Shown here piece after piece: positions 25,041-33,688 of a stretch of 64,000 nt of DNA; the first letter of the stretch is position 1, and every line of letters starts with the position of its first letter. The position numbers and the translations under genes were made by a program. Source of the DNA: Mycobacterium sp. DL99 (lineage in GTDB: Bacteria > Actinomycetota > Actinomycetes > Mycobacteriales > Mycobacteriaceae); contig NZ_SJOM01000007.1 of assembly GCF_004762045.1 (NCBI RefSeq), positions 248,001 through 312,000 of the forward strand. The letters are read 5' to 3'. The notes beneath the pieces were generated by a model, which did not search any database, was not told the DNA's origin, and worked only from the letters and a program-made list of their open reading frames with translations.

Positions 25041-26033
25041 TCAGTGCCGTGCGGCGTAGCTCTGCCGGTATGTCTGTGGTGAAACACCGACCGCGCGCTG
25101 GAAGTGATAGCGCAGCGAGGCGTAGGACCCGAACCCCGACTGGTCGGCGACCCGGTCGACGGTCATCCCGGTGGATTCCAGCAGGCGGCGGGCCCGGTCC
25201 ACCCGCATCCTGGTCAGCAACGCCAACGGTGTTGTCCCGAAATGGTCGCGGAACTGGCGGTTGAGGGTCCGAACACTGACCGTTGCGTGGGTGGCGATCG
25301 CGTGCAGGTCCAGTGGGGACAGCGCGTTCTCCTCCATCCAGGTGATCGTCGGCTGAAGCGGGTGGTTGGGGTCGGCGGGGCTGGCGTGCTCGATGTACTG
25401 TGCCTGGCCGCCGTCGCGCCATGCGGGTATCACCACGCGACGGGCGGTGCGCGCCGCCAGGTCGGCGCCGGCATGCTGGCGGATGAGGTGCAGGCACAGG
25501 TCCAGGCCTGATGCGACGCCGGCCGATGTCAGGACGGGACCCTCGTCGACGAACAGCACGTTAGCGTCGACGTCAACAGCGGGATACCGCGCGGCGAACT
25601 CGTCGGCCCACTGCCAGTGCGTGGTCGCTCGCCTGTGGTCCAACAGTCCGGTTGCTGCGAGCGTGAAGGCGCCGACGCACATCGACGCGACCCGCGCGCC
25701 ATTGCCGGCCGCGGCGCGTATCGCGGAAACAGCCTGCGGTTCAGGAGGTTCCAGAAAGCGATGTGTCCCCGGCACGATGACGAGGTCGGCGTTCGTCAGT
25801 GCATCCAGCCCATACGGGGTGCGGATCTCGACCTGGCCCAAGTCGGCCACGGTGCTGATGAAGGCGCGCTGCCCGCACACCCGTACCTCGTATTCAGGTG
25901 GGCACTCCGGGGCATCCTCGCCGGACACTGCTGCTCGTTCCGCCGCAGCCGCATTGGCCACGCCGAAGACCAGGCCAGGGATCATCAGTTCGTAGCCCAT
26001 GACCTGGTCCAACGCCAGCACCGCGACGATCAT
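25041..26033 (-). CDS. GlxA-type transcriptional regulator (DJ-1/PfpI plus AraC helix-turn-helix)
   Basis: 330-residue regulator. Residues 1-190 form a DJ-1/PfpI (class I glutamine amidotransferase-like) domain, with the nucleophile-elbow cysteine in ASMCVGAFTLAATGLLDHRRATTHW (split), and residues about 225-325 an AraC-type double helix-turn-helix (ATVSVRTLNRQFRDHFG, then MTVDRVADQSGFGSYASLRYHF). GlxA-type proteins usually activate neighbouring catabolic genes on binding a small metabolite. It is transcribed divergently from the HD-domain protein gene 130 bp away, its most likely target; the oxalate genes upstream on the other strand are a second possibility. Confidence 0.93.
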   Translation of the reverse strand: MIVAVLALDQVMGYELMIPGLVFGVANAAAAERAAVSGEDAPECPPEYEVRVCGQRAFISTVADLGQVEIRTPYGLDALTNADLVIVPGTHRFLEPPEPQAVSAIRAAAGNGARVASMCVGAFTLAATGLLDHRRATTHWQWADEFAARYPAVDVDANVLFVDEGPVLTSAGVASGLDLCLHLIRQHAGADLAARTARRVVIPAWRDGGQAQYIEHASPADPNHPLQPTITWMEENALSPLDLHAIATHATVSVRTLNRQFRDHFGTTPLALLTRMRVDRARRLLESTGMTVDRVADQSGFGSYASLRYHFQRAVGVSPQTYRQSYAARH

Positions 26034-26163
26034 TGTGGCTAGATCTTAGCGATATATGGCTATCTGGCCACTGTTGTCGGCACCTCAGATTGCTGCAGTG
26101 TTGTGGCAGGGCATTGCGTATCGGTGTCTTCGGCAATTTCAGGACCAGCGTCGGGAGAATGGC

Positions 26164-26844
26164 ATGTCATCTGATCTGATTGAGCGCCTCGACCTGCCGG
26201 GATCGGAGATCGCCAGCGCTGCACAACGGTTCGTCTTCGAGGTATCGCCGGAATTCGTGGCCAACCACTGTTTGAGGAGCTACCTTTTCGGCCGCGAAGT
26301 CGCCAAGGCCAAGGGTTTGCGGCCCGGCGTCGACTATGACGACGAACTGGTGTTCCTCAGTTGTATGTTGCACGATCTCGGCGTCACCGAGTATGCCAAC
26401 GGGGACCAGCGTTTCGAAGTAGACGGTGCCGACGCGGCGGCCCGCTTCCTTCGGGACCACGGCCTCCCGGAAGCGCGCGTCACGACTGCTTGGCAGGCGA
26501 TCGCGCTGCACACCAGCGCCGGCCTGGCGCACCGGTTCGGTGCCGTTCACGGCGTCGCCCAGATGGGTATCGCAGCGGACATTATCGGGACTGACAAGCA
26601 TTTGATATCAGTGGATTTCGCTGAAGCGGTGCACGCGAAATGGCCCCGCTACGACCTCGGCCATACGCTCGCCGAGGCCATCGCAGGACAGATCGAGGCG
26701 AACCCACTGAAAGGGCCGCCCTTGACTTTTCCGGCCCACCTGCATGCCATCGTCTACCCGGAAGCACGCCCGGTCACCTGGCTGGATGCCGTGAGCGCGG
26801 CCGGCTGGAACGACCGACCCCGCTCAGCTCGCCACACTCGCTAG
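26164..26844 (+). CDS. HD-domain hydrolase (cyanamide hydratase-like)
   Basis: 226-residue metal-dependent HD-superfamily protein. H35 in ANHCLRSYLFG, the H70-D71 pair in CMLHDLGVTEYA and a later histidine in WQAIALHTSAGLAHRF give the metal-binding HD signature. This arrangement, with the serine/threonine-rich ALHTS helix, is seen in cyanamide hydratase and related enzymes. It acts on a small nitrogenous or phosphate substrate that cannot be read from sequence. The start at ATGTCATCTG is preferred over a 36-residue upstream extension. Likely controlled by the divergent GlxA-type regulator. Confidence 0.85.
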   Translation: MSSDLIERLDLPGSEIASAAQRFVFEVSPEFVANHCLRSYLFGREVAKAKGLRPGVDYDDELVFLSCMLHDLGVTEYANGDQRFEVDGADAAARFLRDHGLPEARVTTAWQAIALHTSAGLAHRFGAVHGVAQMGIAADIIGTDKHLISVDFAEAVHAKWPRYDLGHTLAEAIAGQIEANPLKGPPLTFPAHLHAIVYPEARPVTWLDAVSAAGWNDRPRSARHTR

Positions 26845-26901
26845 CAGTCGGAGGCCCTCCGTCGGAGGAGGGTCTGGATATCCGGCGCGTGCGGGCGGAT
26901 C

Positions 26902-27885
26902 GTGGTGGTATCGCCGTTGACCGAAGAAATGGGGCACGCCATGCCGGAGCGCGCGTACGGTGCCGAGACCACGGCCGCCGAGATTGTGCGGGGTGTCGAT
27001 CTGCGGTCGAAGCGGGCCGTGGTGACCGGTGCCAGTTCGGGAATCGGGATCGAGACCGCCCGCGCGCTGGCGTCCACGGGTGCCGAGGTGACGCTGGCGG
27101 TTCGCAATGTCGATGCCGGACATTCCGTTGCGGACCAGCTCGCGCGGGATCTGCCCGTGGGCGCAGGCGAAGTGCACGTCGCACCACTCGATCTGGCCGA
27201 CCCGGGTTCGGTGTCCGCGTTTGTTCAGGCGTGGAGTGGGCCGTTGCACATATTGGTCAACAACGCGGGCGTGATGGCGCTGCCGCAACTCACCTTGACA
27301 GCAGATGGCTACGAAATGCAGTTCGCCACCAACCATCTCGGTCATTTCACGCTCGCCACGGGGCTATACCGGTCGCTCGCGGCGGCCGGCGGTGCCCGGG
27401 TGGTGTCGGTCGCATCGATCGGTCATCTGTTCTCACCGGTCGTGTTCGACGATCTGCACTACCGGTTCCGTCCCTACGATCAATGGACGTCGTACGGGCA
27501 GTCGAAATCGGCCAATGTGTTGTTCGCGGTCGGCGCCGCGCAGCGCTGGGCCGCCGACGGGATCGTCGCGAATGCGCTGATGCCCGGAAACATCGCCACC
27601 ACTGCGCTCGCCCGCCACATGGGCGCCGACGACCTCGCCAACTTGGGGCGGGAGACGGTGCTTGCACTGCCGCCGGTGAAGACGATCGAGCAAGGTGCGG
27701 CCACCACTGTGTACCTGGCGGCCAGTCCTGACGTCGAGGGCGTGACCGGCCGCTACTACGAGGACTGTGCGGAGGCGCCGCAAGTCACCGAACGCGGCAC
27801 CCACACCGGCGGCGTGGCTCCGTACGCCCTCGACCCGGAGAATGCCGATCGGCTCTGGCGGGTCTCCGAGCAGCTGACCGGCTGA
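26902..27885 (+). CDS. Short-chain dehydrogenase/reductase (retinol dehydrogenase/WWOX-like)
   Basis: 327-residue SDR of the longer class related to retinol dehydrogenases. After an N-terminal extension, GASSGIGIETARALA is the NAD(P)-binding motif, NNAGVMA the stabilising motif, a VASIGH serine and YGQSKSANV (YxxxK) the active site. An unusual insertion RPYDQWTSYGQSK precedes the tyrosine, as in this subgroup. The C-terminus has GVTGRYYEDCAEA. The GTG at 26902 gives the longest product; the ATG at 26941 (MPERAYGAETTA) is an equally good start. Substrate unknown. Lies 57 bp after the HD gene, possibly co-transcribed. Confidence 0.88.
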   Translation: MVVSPLTEEMGHAMPERAYGAETTAAEIVRGVDLRSKRAVVTGASSGIGIETARALASTGAEVTLAVRNVDAGHSVADQLARDLPVGAGEVHVAPLDLADPGSVSAFVQAWSGPLHILVNNAGVMALPQLTLTADGYEMQFATNHLGHFTLATGLYRSLAAAGGARVVSVASIGHLFSPVVFDDLHYRFRPYDQWTSYGQSKSANVLFAVGAAQRWAADGIVANALMPGNIATTALARHMGADDLANLGRETVLALPPVKTIEQGAATTVYLAASPDVEGVTGRYYEDCAEAPQVTERGTHTGGVAPYALDPENADRLWRVSEQLTG

Positions 27886-28050
27886 TCGGCGCTGAGTAGA
27901 GGCCGATGCTGGAATTGCCCGCGGTGACTGGCTCCGCCGGCGTGCCTGCAATGCCAACGAACTCCCCACTCAACGACCCCCGTGGGTCGGATAATCCGTT
28001 CGGGGCTGTGTTGGCACGGCACCAGGCGTTCGGTTGAAGGGACACCGATC

Positions 28051-28896
28051 ATGACAACGGCGTTCGTGCTTTCCGGTGGTGGCAGCCTCGGGTCGATTCA
28101 GGTCGGCATGTTGCTGGGATTGGCTGAGGCTGGTGTTAGGCCGGAGCTGATCGTCGGCACCTCGGTCGGCGCACTGAACGGCGGCTGGATAGCCTCCTGG
28201 CCTGATGTGGCCGGCATCAGACGACTCGCGGAAGTGTGGCGGTCCCTGACACGCAACGAGGTGTTCCCGACGAGCCTGCCAGTGGGGTTCCTGGCATTTC
28301 TCGGGCGGGGACGGAATCTGGTACCCGACACCGGGCTGCGGCGGCTGATCAAGGACAACTTGGGTTTTCGCCGGCTGGAAGACGCCCCGATACCCCTGCA
28401 TGTGGTGGCAACCGACGTCCTGTCAGGACAGGACGTCCTACTGTCCTCCGGAAGTGCGATCGACGCCATCGCGGCCAGCGCCGCGATTCCCGGCGTTCTG
28501 CCGCCGGTGCGGATCGACGGCCGCGACCTCTTCGATGGTGGGGTCGTCAACAACACTCCGCTGTCACACGCGGTCGCATTGGGCGCCGACACCGTCTGGG
28601 TTCTCCCGACCGGCTACTCATGCGCGATGCCCGAATCGCCAAGAGGTGCATTGGCGATAGGGATGCAAGCCCTGACCCTGGCAATCAATCAGCGTCTGGC
28701 CAGCGACATCGAGCGCTTCGAAGGCATCGTCGACATCCGGGTCGTCCCACCCCTGTGCCCGGTACGGATATCACCGATCGACTTCTCGCATTCCGCTGAA
28801 CTTGTCCGTAGAGCGCACGACTCAACCCGCGAGTGGCTGTCGAAGGATCGCGTCAGTGCCGGTCAAGCAGCCTTGCTCGAGCCGCACCGGGATTGA
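28051..28896 (+). CDS. Patatin-like phospholipase
   Basis: 281-residue acyl hydrolase with a Ser-Asp dyad. The oxyanion glycines are SGGGSLGSIQ (8-17), the nucleophile is S38 in GTSVG (36-40) and the dyad aspartate is D162 in LFDGGVVNN. ASAAIPGVLPPV is the conserved patatin stretch before it. Bacterial patatins release fatty acids from phospholipids or neutral lipids. GTTGAAGGGA precedes the ATG. It stands alone between the SDR and the damaged LysR gene. The protein has no signal peptide, so it probably acts at the inner face of the membrane. Confidence 0.9.
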   Translation: MTTAFVLSGGGSLGSIQVGMLLGLAEAGVRPELIVGTSVGALNGGWIASWPDVAGIRRLAEVWRSLTRNEVFPTSLPVGFLAFLGRGRNLVPDTGLRRLIKDNLGFRRLEDAPIPLHVVATDVLSGQDVLLSSGSAIDAIAASAAIPGVLPPVRIDGRDLFDGGVVNNTPLSHAVALGADTVWVLPTGYSCAMPESPRGALAIGMQALTLAINQRLASDIERFEGIVDIRVVPPLCPVRISPIDFSHSAELVRRAHDSTREWLSKDRVSAGQAALLEPHRD

Positions 28897-28918
28897 TGGG
28901 GAAGCCAGACCCGCCACA

Positions 28919-29617
28919 CTAGCGTGACCTCGTGCGCTGACCAGGCTGCGCGGCGGCGAGGAGAAACTCCGCCAGCTTGGCGCTGGCGGGTCCGAGCCGC
29001 GACTGCTCGGCCGAAGCAAGGTAGATCTCCCACACGATTGCCGGTCGCATTTCGATGGCGCGCAGGTCCGGATAGTGGGCCGCTTCACTGGCCGGCATGA
29101 CGATGGTGCCCAGCCCGTGTCGGACCAGGCGCCCGGCGATCGAATACTCGAGGGCCACCTCGTGGGACACGCGCGCCGCCACGCCTGCGGCAGCGAACGC
29201 GGCATCGACGAGACGTCTGAGCCCGAACTCGGACGGGAAGCCGATCAGGTCCTCATCGCAGAGCTCGGTGACCTCGACGGCGTTGCGGTGGGCGAGGGGA
29301 TGATCGGTGCGGCAGACGAACACCATCGGCTCCTGACACAGCAATTGCATCTCAACCCGGGCGGGGAACCGGTCGGGGGCTGATATCAGAGCCAGATCGA
29401 GCGATCCGTCTGCGATCGCCGAAAGATAAGCCACAGAACCAATTTGGCTCTGCCGCAACCTGATGCGGACGAGCGGATAATCGCGGTGGAAGTCGCCGAG
29501 TACCTTCGGCACGTCGAGCGTGCCGAACGAGATCAGTGAGCCGAGATCGACTGTGCCCGTCAGTTCCCCGTGGTACGCGCTGACCGCGTCCTTGGCCAGC
29601 CGTGCGGTCTGGACCAC
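28919..29617 (-). pseudogene. LysR-type regulator lacking its DNA-binding domain
   Basis: 232 residues that begin in the LysR linker helix (VVQTARLAKDAVSAYHGELTGTVDLGSL, in two parts) and continue through a complete PBP2-like effector domain (FGTLDVPKVLGDFHRDYPLVRIRLRQSQ region, GFPSEFGLRRLVDAAFAAAG, and RHGLGTIVMPASEA). The N-terminal winged helix, about 70 residues, is missing. Reading upstream in the same frame from the GTG gives only about two dozen codons to a TGA, with no helix-turn-helix. The gene is therefore decapitated, probably by a deletion. Its upstream DNA still contains a perfect operator-like palindrome. It is divergent from the degenerate cupin gene. Confidence 0.75.
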
Positions 29618-29638
29618 TTGGCGGGTCCATCGTCGCAG

Positions 29639-29655
29639 TATCGCGTTTCGCGATA
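29639..29655. promoter_or_regulatory. Perfect 17-bp palindrome, candidate LysR box
   Basis: TATCGCG-TTT-CGCGATA has exact 7-bp arms and the internal T-N11-A form expected for LysR-type regulators. It lies in the 87-bp stretch between the truncated LysR gene and the cupin gene, 22 bp from the start of the LysR remnant. Confidence 0.6.
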
Positions 29656-29704
29656 GAGATGATCAATATTGTTCGTTGGACTTGATGGGCCTGCGTTGGT
29701 CTGA

Positions 29705-30151
29705 TTGAAGGGCGATGGTTCGAACGAAGGAAATGAACAATGCTGGCTGCAGGCAACGTCAGTCACCGATCTTCTGTGCGTCACCCCGCCATGGATTCCC
29801 GATGGCGCACATGCGATGACGCAGATCGTCGAGATCCCACCCGCCGACGAGGGGGTGCAACCGCACCGCCGCTCCGGACCGGTTTTCGGTTACGTCCTGG
29901 AGGGTTCGATCCTGTTCGAGCTGGACGGTGAGGCGCCCAGGAAAATTGTTGCAGGCGAACCATTTTGGGAACCGGGCGGGGATGTGGTCCACTATCAGGT
30001 CGCGAATCTGGAGCAGCACAACCGCAGCGTGTTCCTGGCGGTCAGTATCTGTGCGCCAGGCGTCGAGATGATCACCATGCTGGATCGCGACGAGATCAAG
30101 GCCCGAGACCATCTTCGTCACCCGAGCGCGCGTCAAACCAAGAGTCGTTGA
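29705..30151 (+). pseudogene. Cupin-domain protein, degenerate and possibly frameshifted
   Basis: The frame encodes a 148-residue cupin only if a TTG start is accepted. From TDLLCVTPPWIPDGAHAMTQ onwards it is a recognisable single-domain cupin (GPVFGYVLEGSILFELDG, EPFWEPGGDVVHYQ). Two oddities suggest decay. The metal motif reads PHRRSG, where the family normally has HxH (PHRHSG), so one ligand is lost. The start region MLAAGNVS fits a cupin N-terminus better in another frame (from 29740), which would require a frameshift near 29757. A fallback start is ATG at 29816. It lies opposite the truncated LysR gene. Confidence 0.55.
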
Positions 30152-30170
30152 CCGAGAAAAGGAGACAACC

Positions 30171-31103
30171 GTGCAAGCTGTGATTGCAAGCGACCGTGCG
30201 GCGGGGTTCGCCGGACTGTCGCTGTCCGAGGTGTCGTATCCGCACGCGGCCGAGAATGACGTTATCGTCCGGGTGCACGCGGCGGCGTTCACCCCGGGCG
30301 AGCTTGACTGGCCGGGGACGTGGACGGATCGCGCCGGCCGTGACAGGACGCCGACCATCCCGGGTCACGAAGTATCGGGAACTGTCGTCGAACTTGGCTA
30401 TGGCACAACGGGTCTGACGATAGGTCAGAGGGTGTTCGGGATCACCGACTGGGCCCGCAACGGCACGCTGGCCGAGTATGTCGCGGTCGAGGCGCGCAAT
30501 CTCGTCCCGCTGTCGGCCGATGTCGACCACACTGTCGCGGCGGCACTTCCGATCTCGGGCCTGACGGCCTGGCAGGGATTGTTCGACCACGGACACCTCG
30601 CGACCGGGCAGACCGTGCTGATCCACGGTGTCGCGGGCGCTGTCGGATCGATCGCGGCGCAGTTGGCGCGCGCATGCGGAGCCCGAGTGATCGGTAGTGG
30701 GCGATCTGCGCAGCGGGACGTCGCGCTCGATCTGGGTGCCGACGTGTTCGTGGATCTCGAGCGAGGGTGGCCAGAGGAGGTCGGCCAGGTCGACGTGGTC
30801 TTCGACGTCATCGGCGGTGAGATCCTGGATCGCTCGGCGCAGTTGGTGCGGCCGGGCGGCACCCTGGTCACCATCGCGGAACCGCCGCGGGTTCAGCCGG
30901 CCGACGCTCGAGCGGTCTTCTTCGTCGTCGAGCCCGACCGCACGCAACTCGCCGCGCTGGAGCGCAAGCTCCGCAAGGGCCGACTGCGGCCGTCCGTCGG
31001 TGCGGTAGTTCCGCTCGCGGATGCGGTGTCAGCATTCGATCCGGCACAACGCGTCGCGGGCAAGACGATCATCAGGGTGGTTGACGGGGCATCGATGGGC
31101 TGA
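30171..31103 (+). CDS. MDR-superfamily NADPH:quinone reductase-like oxidoreductase
   Basis: 310-residue medium-chain dehydrogenase without the structural zinc loop, of the quinone oxidoreductase/enoyl reductase group. The GroES-like N-terminal half has PTIPGHEVSGTVVELG, and the Rossmann half starts at TVLIHGVAGAVGSIAAQLAR with DVVFDVIGG later. Unlike true alcohol dehydrogenases it lacks catalytic zinc cysteines. It probably reduces quinones or enones with NADPH. A GTG start is used, with AAAGGAGAC directly upstream. It follows the cupin gene by 19 bp on the same strand, so both may be one transcription unit. Confidence 0.9.
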   Translation: MQAVIASDRAAGFAGLSLSEVSYPHAAENDVIVRVHAAAFTPGELDWPGTWTDRAGRDRTPTIPGHEVSGTVVELGYGTTGLTIGQRVFGITDWARNGTLAEYVAVEARNLVPLSADVDHTVAAALPISGLTAWQGLFDHGHLATGQTVLIHGVAGAVGSIAAQLARACGARVIGSGRSAQRDVALDLGADVFVDLERGWPEEVGQVDVVFDVIGGEILDRSAQLVRPGGTLVTIAEPPRVQPADARAVFFVVEPDRTQLAALERKLRKGRLRPSVGAVVPLADAVSAFDPAQRVAGKTIIRVVDGASMG

Positions 31104-31228
31104 GTCCTCGCAGGAGTGTGCGGACGCGCGAGAAGTCACTGAGCACGGTATCTGCCCACGGAGAGGCCAACGCGCAACATTTTGCTGATACGTCACCAAT
31201 CTTGCGAAGTCTGGGTATTGTCGATTCC

Positions 31229-31777
31229 GTGGAGATCGCCGTGATCGGCAGAGGGCACGTGGGTGGGGGACTGGCCCGGTTGTGGAGTGCCCACGGCCAC
31301 CAGGTGCGCGCCTTCGGGCGGGAAGGTGGCGATGCCGCCGATGCCGATGTCGTTGTGGTTGCGGTTGCGGCAGCCCAGATTTCGGAGGCTCTGGGTGCGG
31401 TGGCCGGGCTGGCGGGTCAACTCACCATCGATGCGTGCAACATCTACACCGACCGTCACGGCGACTTTCCGTCGTTGTCGCATCAGATTCAGTCGATCAT
31501 CGGTGGTCCGACCGCCAAGGCGTTTTCGACCAATTTCGCCAGTCTCTACGATCGGATCGGCGAGCAGCGGGTGGCGCCGAGCAACCTGTACGCCGCCGAT
31601 GACGGCGCCCGGTCCTGTGCCGAGCAACTCAGCGTCGATGCCGGTTTTGAGCCGGTGTATGTGGGCCCGTTGGATCCCGGGGCGCGCCTCCTCGAGGACA
31701 GCTCCGGCCTGACTCGCGCGTTGGCGGCCACGTCCGGGCCGTTCTTCTACCGCTACGCGCAGCCGGGCCGGCTGTGA
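31229..31777 (+). CDS. NAD(P)-binding reductase, F420-NADP oxidoreductase-like
   Basis: 182-residue Rossmann protein. EIAVIGRGHVGGGLARLWSAHGH (in two parts: IAVIGRGHVGGG and LARLWSAHGH) is a GxGxxG nucleotide-binding start as in NADPH-dependent F420 reductases and ketopantoate reductase-like proteins; DADVVVVAVAAAQI and LTIDACNIYTDRHG follow. Only the dinucleotide domain and a short C-terminal part are present. The substrate is unknown. The GTG start just before EIAVIG was preferred because the 37 residues upstream look non-coding. Its stop overlaps the start of the next MDR gene, so the two are translationally coupled. Confidence 0.82.
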   Translation: MEIAVIGRGHVGGGLARLWSAHGHQVRAFGREGGDAADADVVVVAVAAAQISEALGAVAGLAGQLTIDACNIYTDRHGDFPSLSHQIQSIIGGPTAKAFSTNFASLYDRIGEQRVAPSNLYAADDGARSCAEQLSVDAGFEPVYVGPLDPGARLLEDSSGLTRALAATSGPFFYRYAQPGRL

Positions 31778-32718
31778 TGAGGGCGGTGCGGTTCGCTCGT
31801 TACGGCGGACCAGATGTCCTCGAGGTGATCGAGGTTCCCCGTCCCACCGCAGGTCTGGGGCAGGTGGTGGTGGCTGTGGTAACCGCGGCCACCAACCCGG
31901 GTGAGATCGGTATTCGCGAGGGCCGGTTCGCCGATATCTGGCCGGCCCACTTCCCCGAAGGGCAGGGCAACGATTTCGCCGGGTTCATCGCCGAGATCGG
32001 CGACGGGGTTGACGAATTCGTGGTCGGTGACGAGGTCATCGGGTTCGCGCCGCGGCAGGCGCAGGCCGAATACGTCGGGCTCGGTGTCGATCGAGTCGCG
32101 CCCAAACCTGCCGGGCTGTCCTGGGAGGCGGCCGCGACCATCGCCGGCGCCGGTGCCACGGCATGGGCATCGGTCGCCGCGGTAAACCCGCAGCCGGGTG
32201 AGACCGTGGTGGTGTCCGCCGCGGCCGGCGGTGTCGGGATCTACGCAGCCCAGTTGGCCAGGTTGCGTGGCGCCGAGGTCATCGGCACCTGCGGGGAAGC
32301 CAACGTCGACCTCCTGTCCTCGCTGGGAATCGTGCCCGTCCGGTACGGGTCGGGATTGCCCGACCGGCTTCGTGAGTTGGCCCCCAACGGTGTCGACGGC
32401 TTCATCGACACTTTCGGGTCGGGCAATGTCTCGCTTGCCATTGGCCTCGGCGTTGAACCCGAACGCATCAACACGCTCATCGATCAGGAAGCGGTCGAGC
32501 GGTTCGGGGTGCATTCCGAAGCCCAGGAGGAGGCCGACACTCCGGATATCTGGGCAGAACTCGCAGGCCTGGTCGCGACGGGCGACATCACGGTGCCGAT
32601 CGCGGCGGTCTACGACCTCACCACCGAACAGGTCCGCCAGGCTTACCGCGATGTCGGTACCCGCCACGTGAGCGGCAAACGCGTTCTTCGGATCGGGCCG
32701 GGCGACCGTCAGATATGA
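31777..32718 (+). CDS. MDR-superfamily zinc-independent oxidoreductase
   Basis: 313-residue quinone reductase-type MDR protein. GroES-like domain with TNPGEIGIREGRF and GQGNDFAGFIAEIGDGV, then a Rossmann domain with VVVSAAAGGVGIYAAQLARL. The C-terminal YDLTTEQVRQAYRDVGTRHVSGKRVL is the standard end of the group. It is a distant relative of the enzyme at 30171-31103 rather than a recent duplicate. The ATG overlaps the TGA of the previous gene; a GTG three bases earlier is also possible. The last 10 bp overlap the convergent MarR gene. Substrate not predictable. Confidence 0.9.
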   Translation: MRAVRFARYGGPDVLEVIEVPRPTAGLGQVVVAVVTAATNPGEIGIREGRFADIWPAHFPEGQGNDFAGFIAEIGDGVDEFVVGDEVIGFAPRQAQAEYVGLGVDRVAPKPAGLSWEAAATIAGAGATAWASVAAVNPQPGETVVVSAAAGGVGIYAAQLARLRGAEVIGTCGEANVDLLSSLGIVPVRYGSGLPDRLRELAPNGVDGFIDTFGSGNVSLAIGLGVEPERINTLIDQEAVERFGVHSEAQEEADTPDIWAELAGLVATGDITVPIAAVYDLTTEQVRQAYRDVGTRHVSGKRVLRIGPGDRQI

Positions 32719-33203
32719 CGCTCAGTGTCGGTGTCGTCGGTCGTGTATTGGCGGATCGCCACCAGCATGCGGTCCAGCACCACACCCAACGTGTCGAGTT
32801 CGTCGTCGGAGATCGGGTCGAAGAACAGTCGCCGGACCAGTGCCACATGGTTGGGTGCGGCGTGTTCGATGGCAGCCTTGCCCGCGGGTGTGAGCCGAAC
32901 GATCGAACCGCGAGCGTCGTCTGCGTAGAGTTCGCGAGCAACCAAGCCCCGCTTGACCATTCGCGTGACCTGATGCGAGGTGCGACTGCGGTCCCATCCC
33001 AGGGCGATACCGAGGTCCTTGGTCCGCAATTGCCCGTCCGGGGCGTCCGACAACGGCACCATCACGGCGTAGTCGGCCGCCGAGATGCCTTCCTGCCGCG
33101 ACAGTTGGAGGTGGAACGCCGCCTGCAACTCCCGCCGAACATCTCGGTAGGACTGCCAGATCCGTGCTTCTCGTTTAGTGAGCCACCCTGACCTTCTCAC
33201 CAC
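32709..33203 (-). CDS. MarR-family transcriptional regulator
   Basis: 164-residue winged-helix regulator. N-terminal dimerisation helices (REARIWQSYRDVRRELQAAF), then the recognition unit (LRTKDLGIALGWDRSRTSHQVTRM) and the wing (GLVARELYADDARGSIVRLTPAGKAA, split). MarR proteins usually repress neighbouring oxidoreductase or efflux genes and release DNA on binding phenolic or oxidised ligands. The neighbours are the MDR genes (convergent) and a SnoaL-like protein divergent over 56 bp. I found no clear palindrome in that short gap. Confidence 0.92.
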   Translation of the reverse strand: MVRRSGWLTKREARIWQSYRDVRRELQAAFHLQLSRQEGISAADYAVMVPLSDAPDGQLRTKDLGIALGWDRSRTSHQVTRMVKRGLVARELYADDARGSIVRLTPAGKAAIEHAAPNHVALVRRLFFDPISDDELDTLGVVLDRMLVAIRQYTTDDTDTERHI

Positions 33204-33259
33204 AGCAACACGCTAGCAGGGCACTTCCCATATCAGCAGCAACAGAAAGGCCGCCATCA

Positions 33260-33688
33260 ATGACCGATCCCGATACTTCCGAGGCCATCAAGGCGGTGGT
33301 TCGCCGCAACACCGAACAGGTTCAGGGCCAAGGCGATTTCGTCCTCTTCGAGGAACTGTTCGCCGATGATTTCGTCGACCACACGCCGCAACCCGGCACC
33401 ACTGCCGACAAGGCCGGGGTGCTGGTGCTCTACAAGCGGCTGCGGGGGGCGTTCAGCGATTTTCGTCCCGAGATCCACTGGCAAACCGCTGACGGCGACA
33501 TCGTCACCACCTACAAGGTCTACCACGGCACCCATGATGGCGACTTTCTCGGCATCGCCCCTACCGGCAAGCGCATCCAGTTCGAGACGGTCGACGCCAT
33601 GCGCGTGCGTGACGGCAAGATCAGCGACCACTGGGGTGTAGCCAACTTGTATTCGGTCCTGCAGCAGCTCGGGCAGTTACCGACCTGA
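33260..33688 (+). CDS. SnoaL-like (polyketide cyclase fold) protein
   Basis: 142-residue NTF2-fold protein of the SnoaL ester-cyclase group: VRRNTEQVQGQGDFVLFEELF, DDFVDHTPQPG, then FRPEIHWQTADGDIVTTYKVYHGTHDGDFLGIAPTGKRIQF in typical order (given here in parts), ending VRDGKISDHWGVANLYSVLQQLG. The DHTP and DHWG motifs line the active-site pocket in the family. Substrate unknown; many such stand-alone proteins are isomerases or hydrolases of small ketones. Divergent from the MarR gene, whose product probably controls it. Its last 12 bp overlap the convergent XRE regulator. Confidence 0.88.
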   Translation: MTDPDTSEAIKAVVRRNTEQVQGQGDFVLFEELFADDFVDHTPQPGTTADKAGVLVLYKRLRGAFSDFRPEIHWQTADGDIVTTYKVYHGTHDGDFLGIAPTGKRIQFETVDAMRVRDGKISDHWGVANLYSVLQQLGQLPT

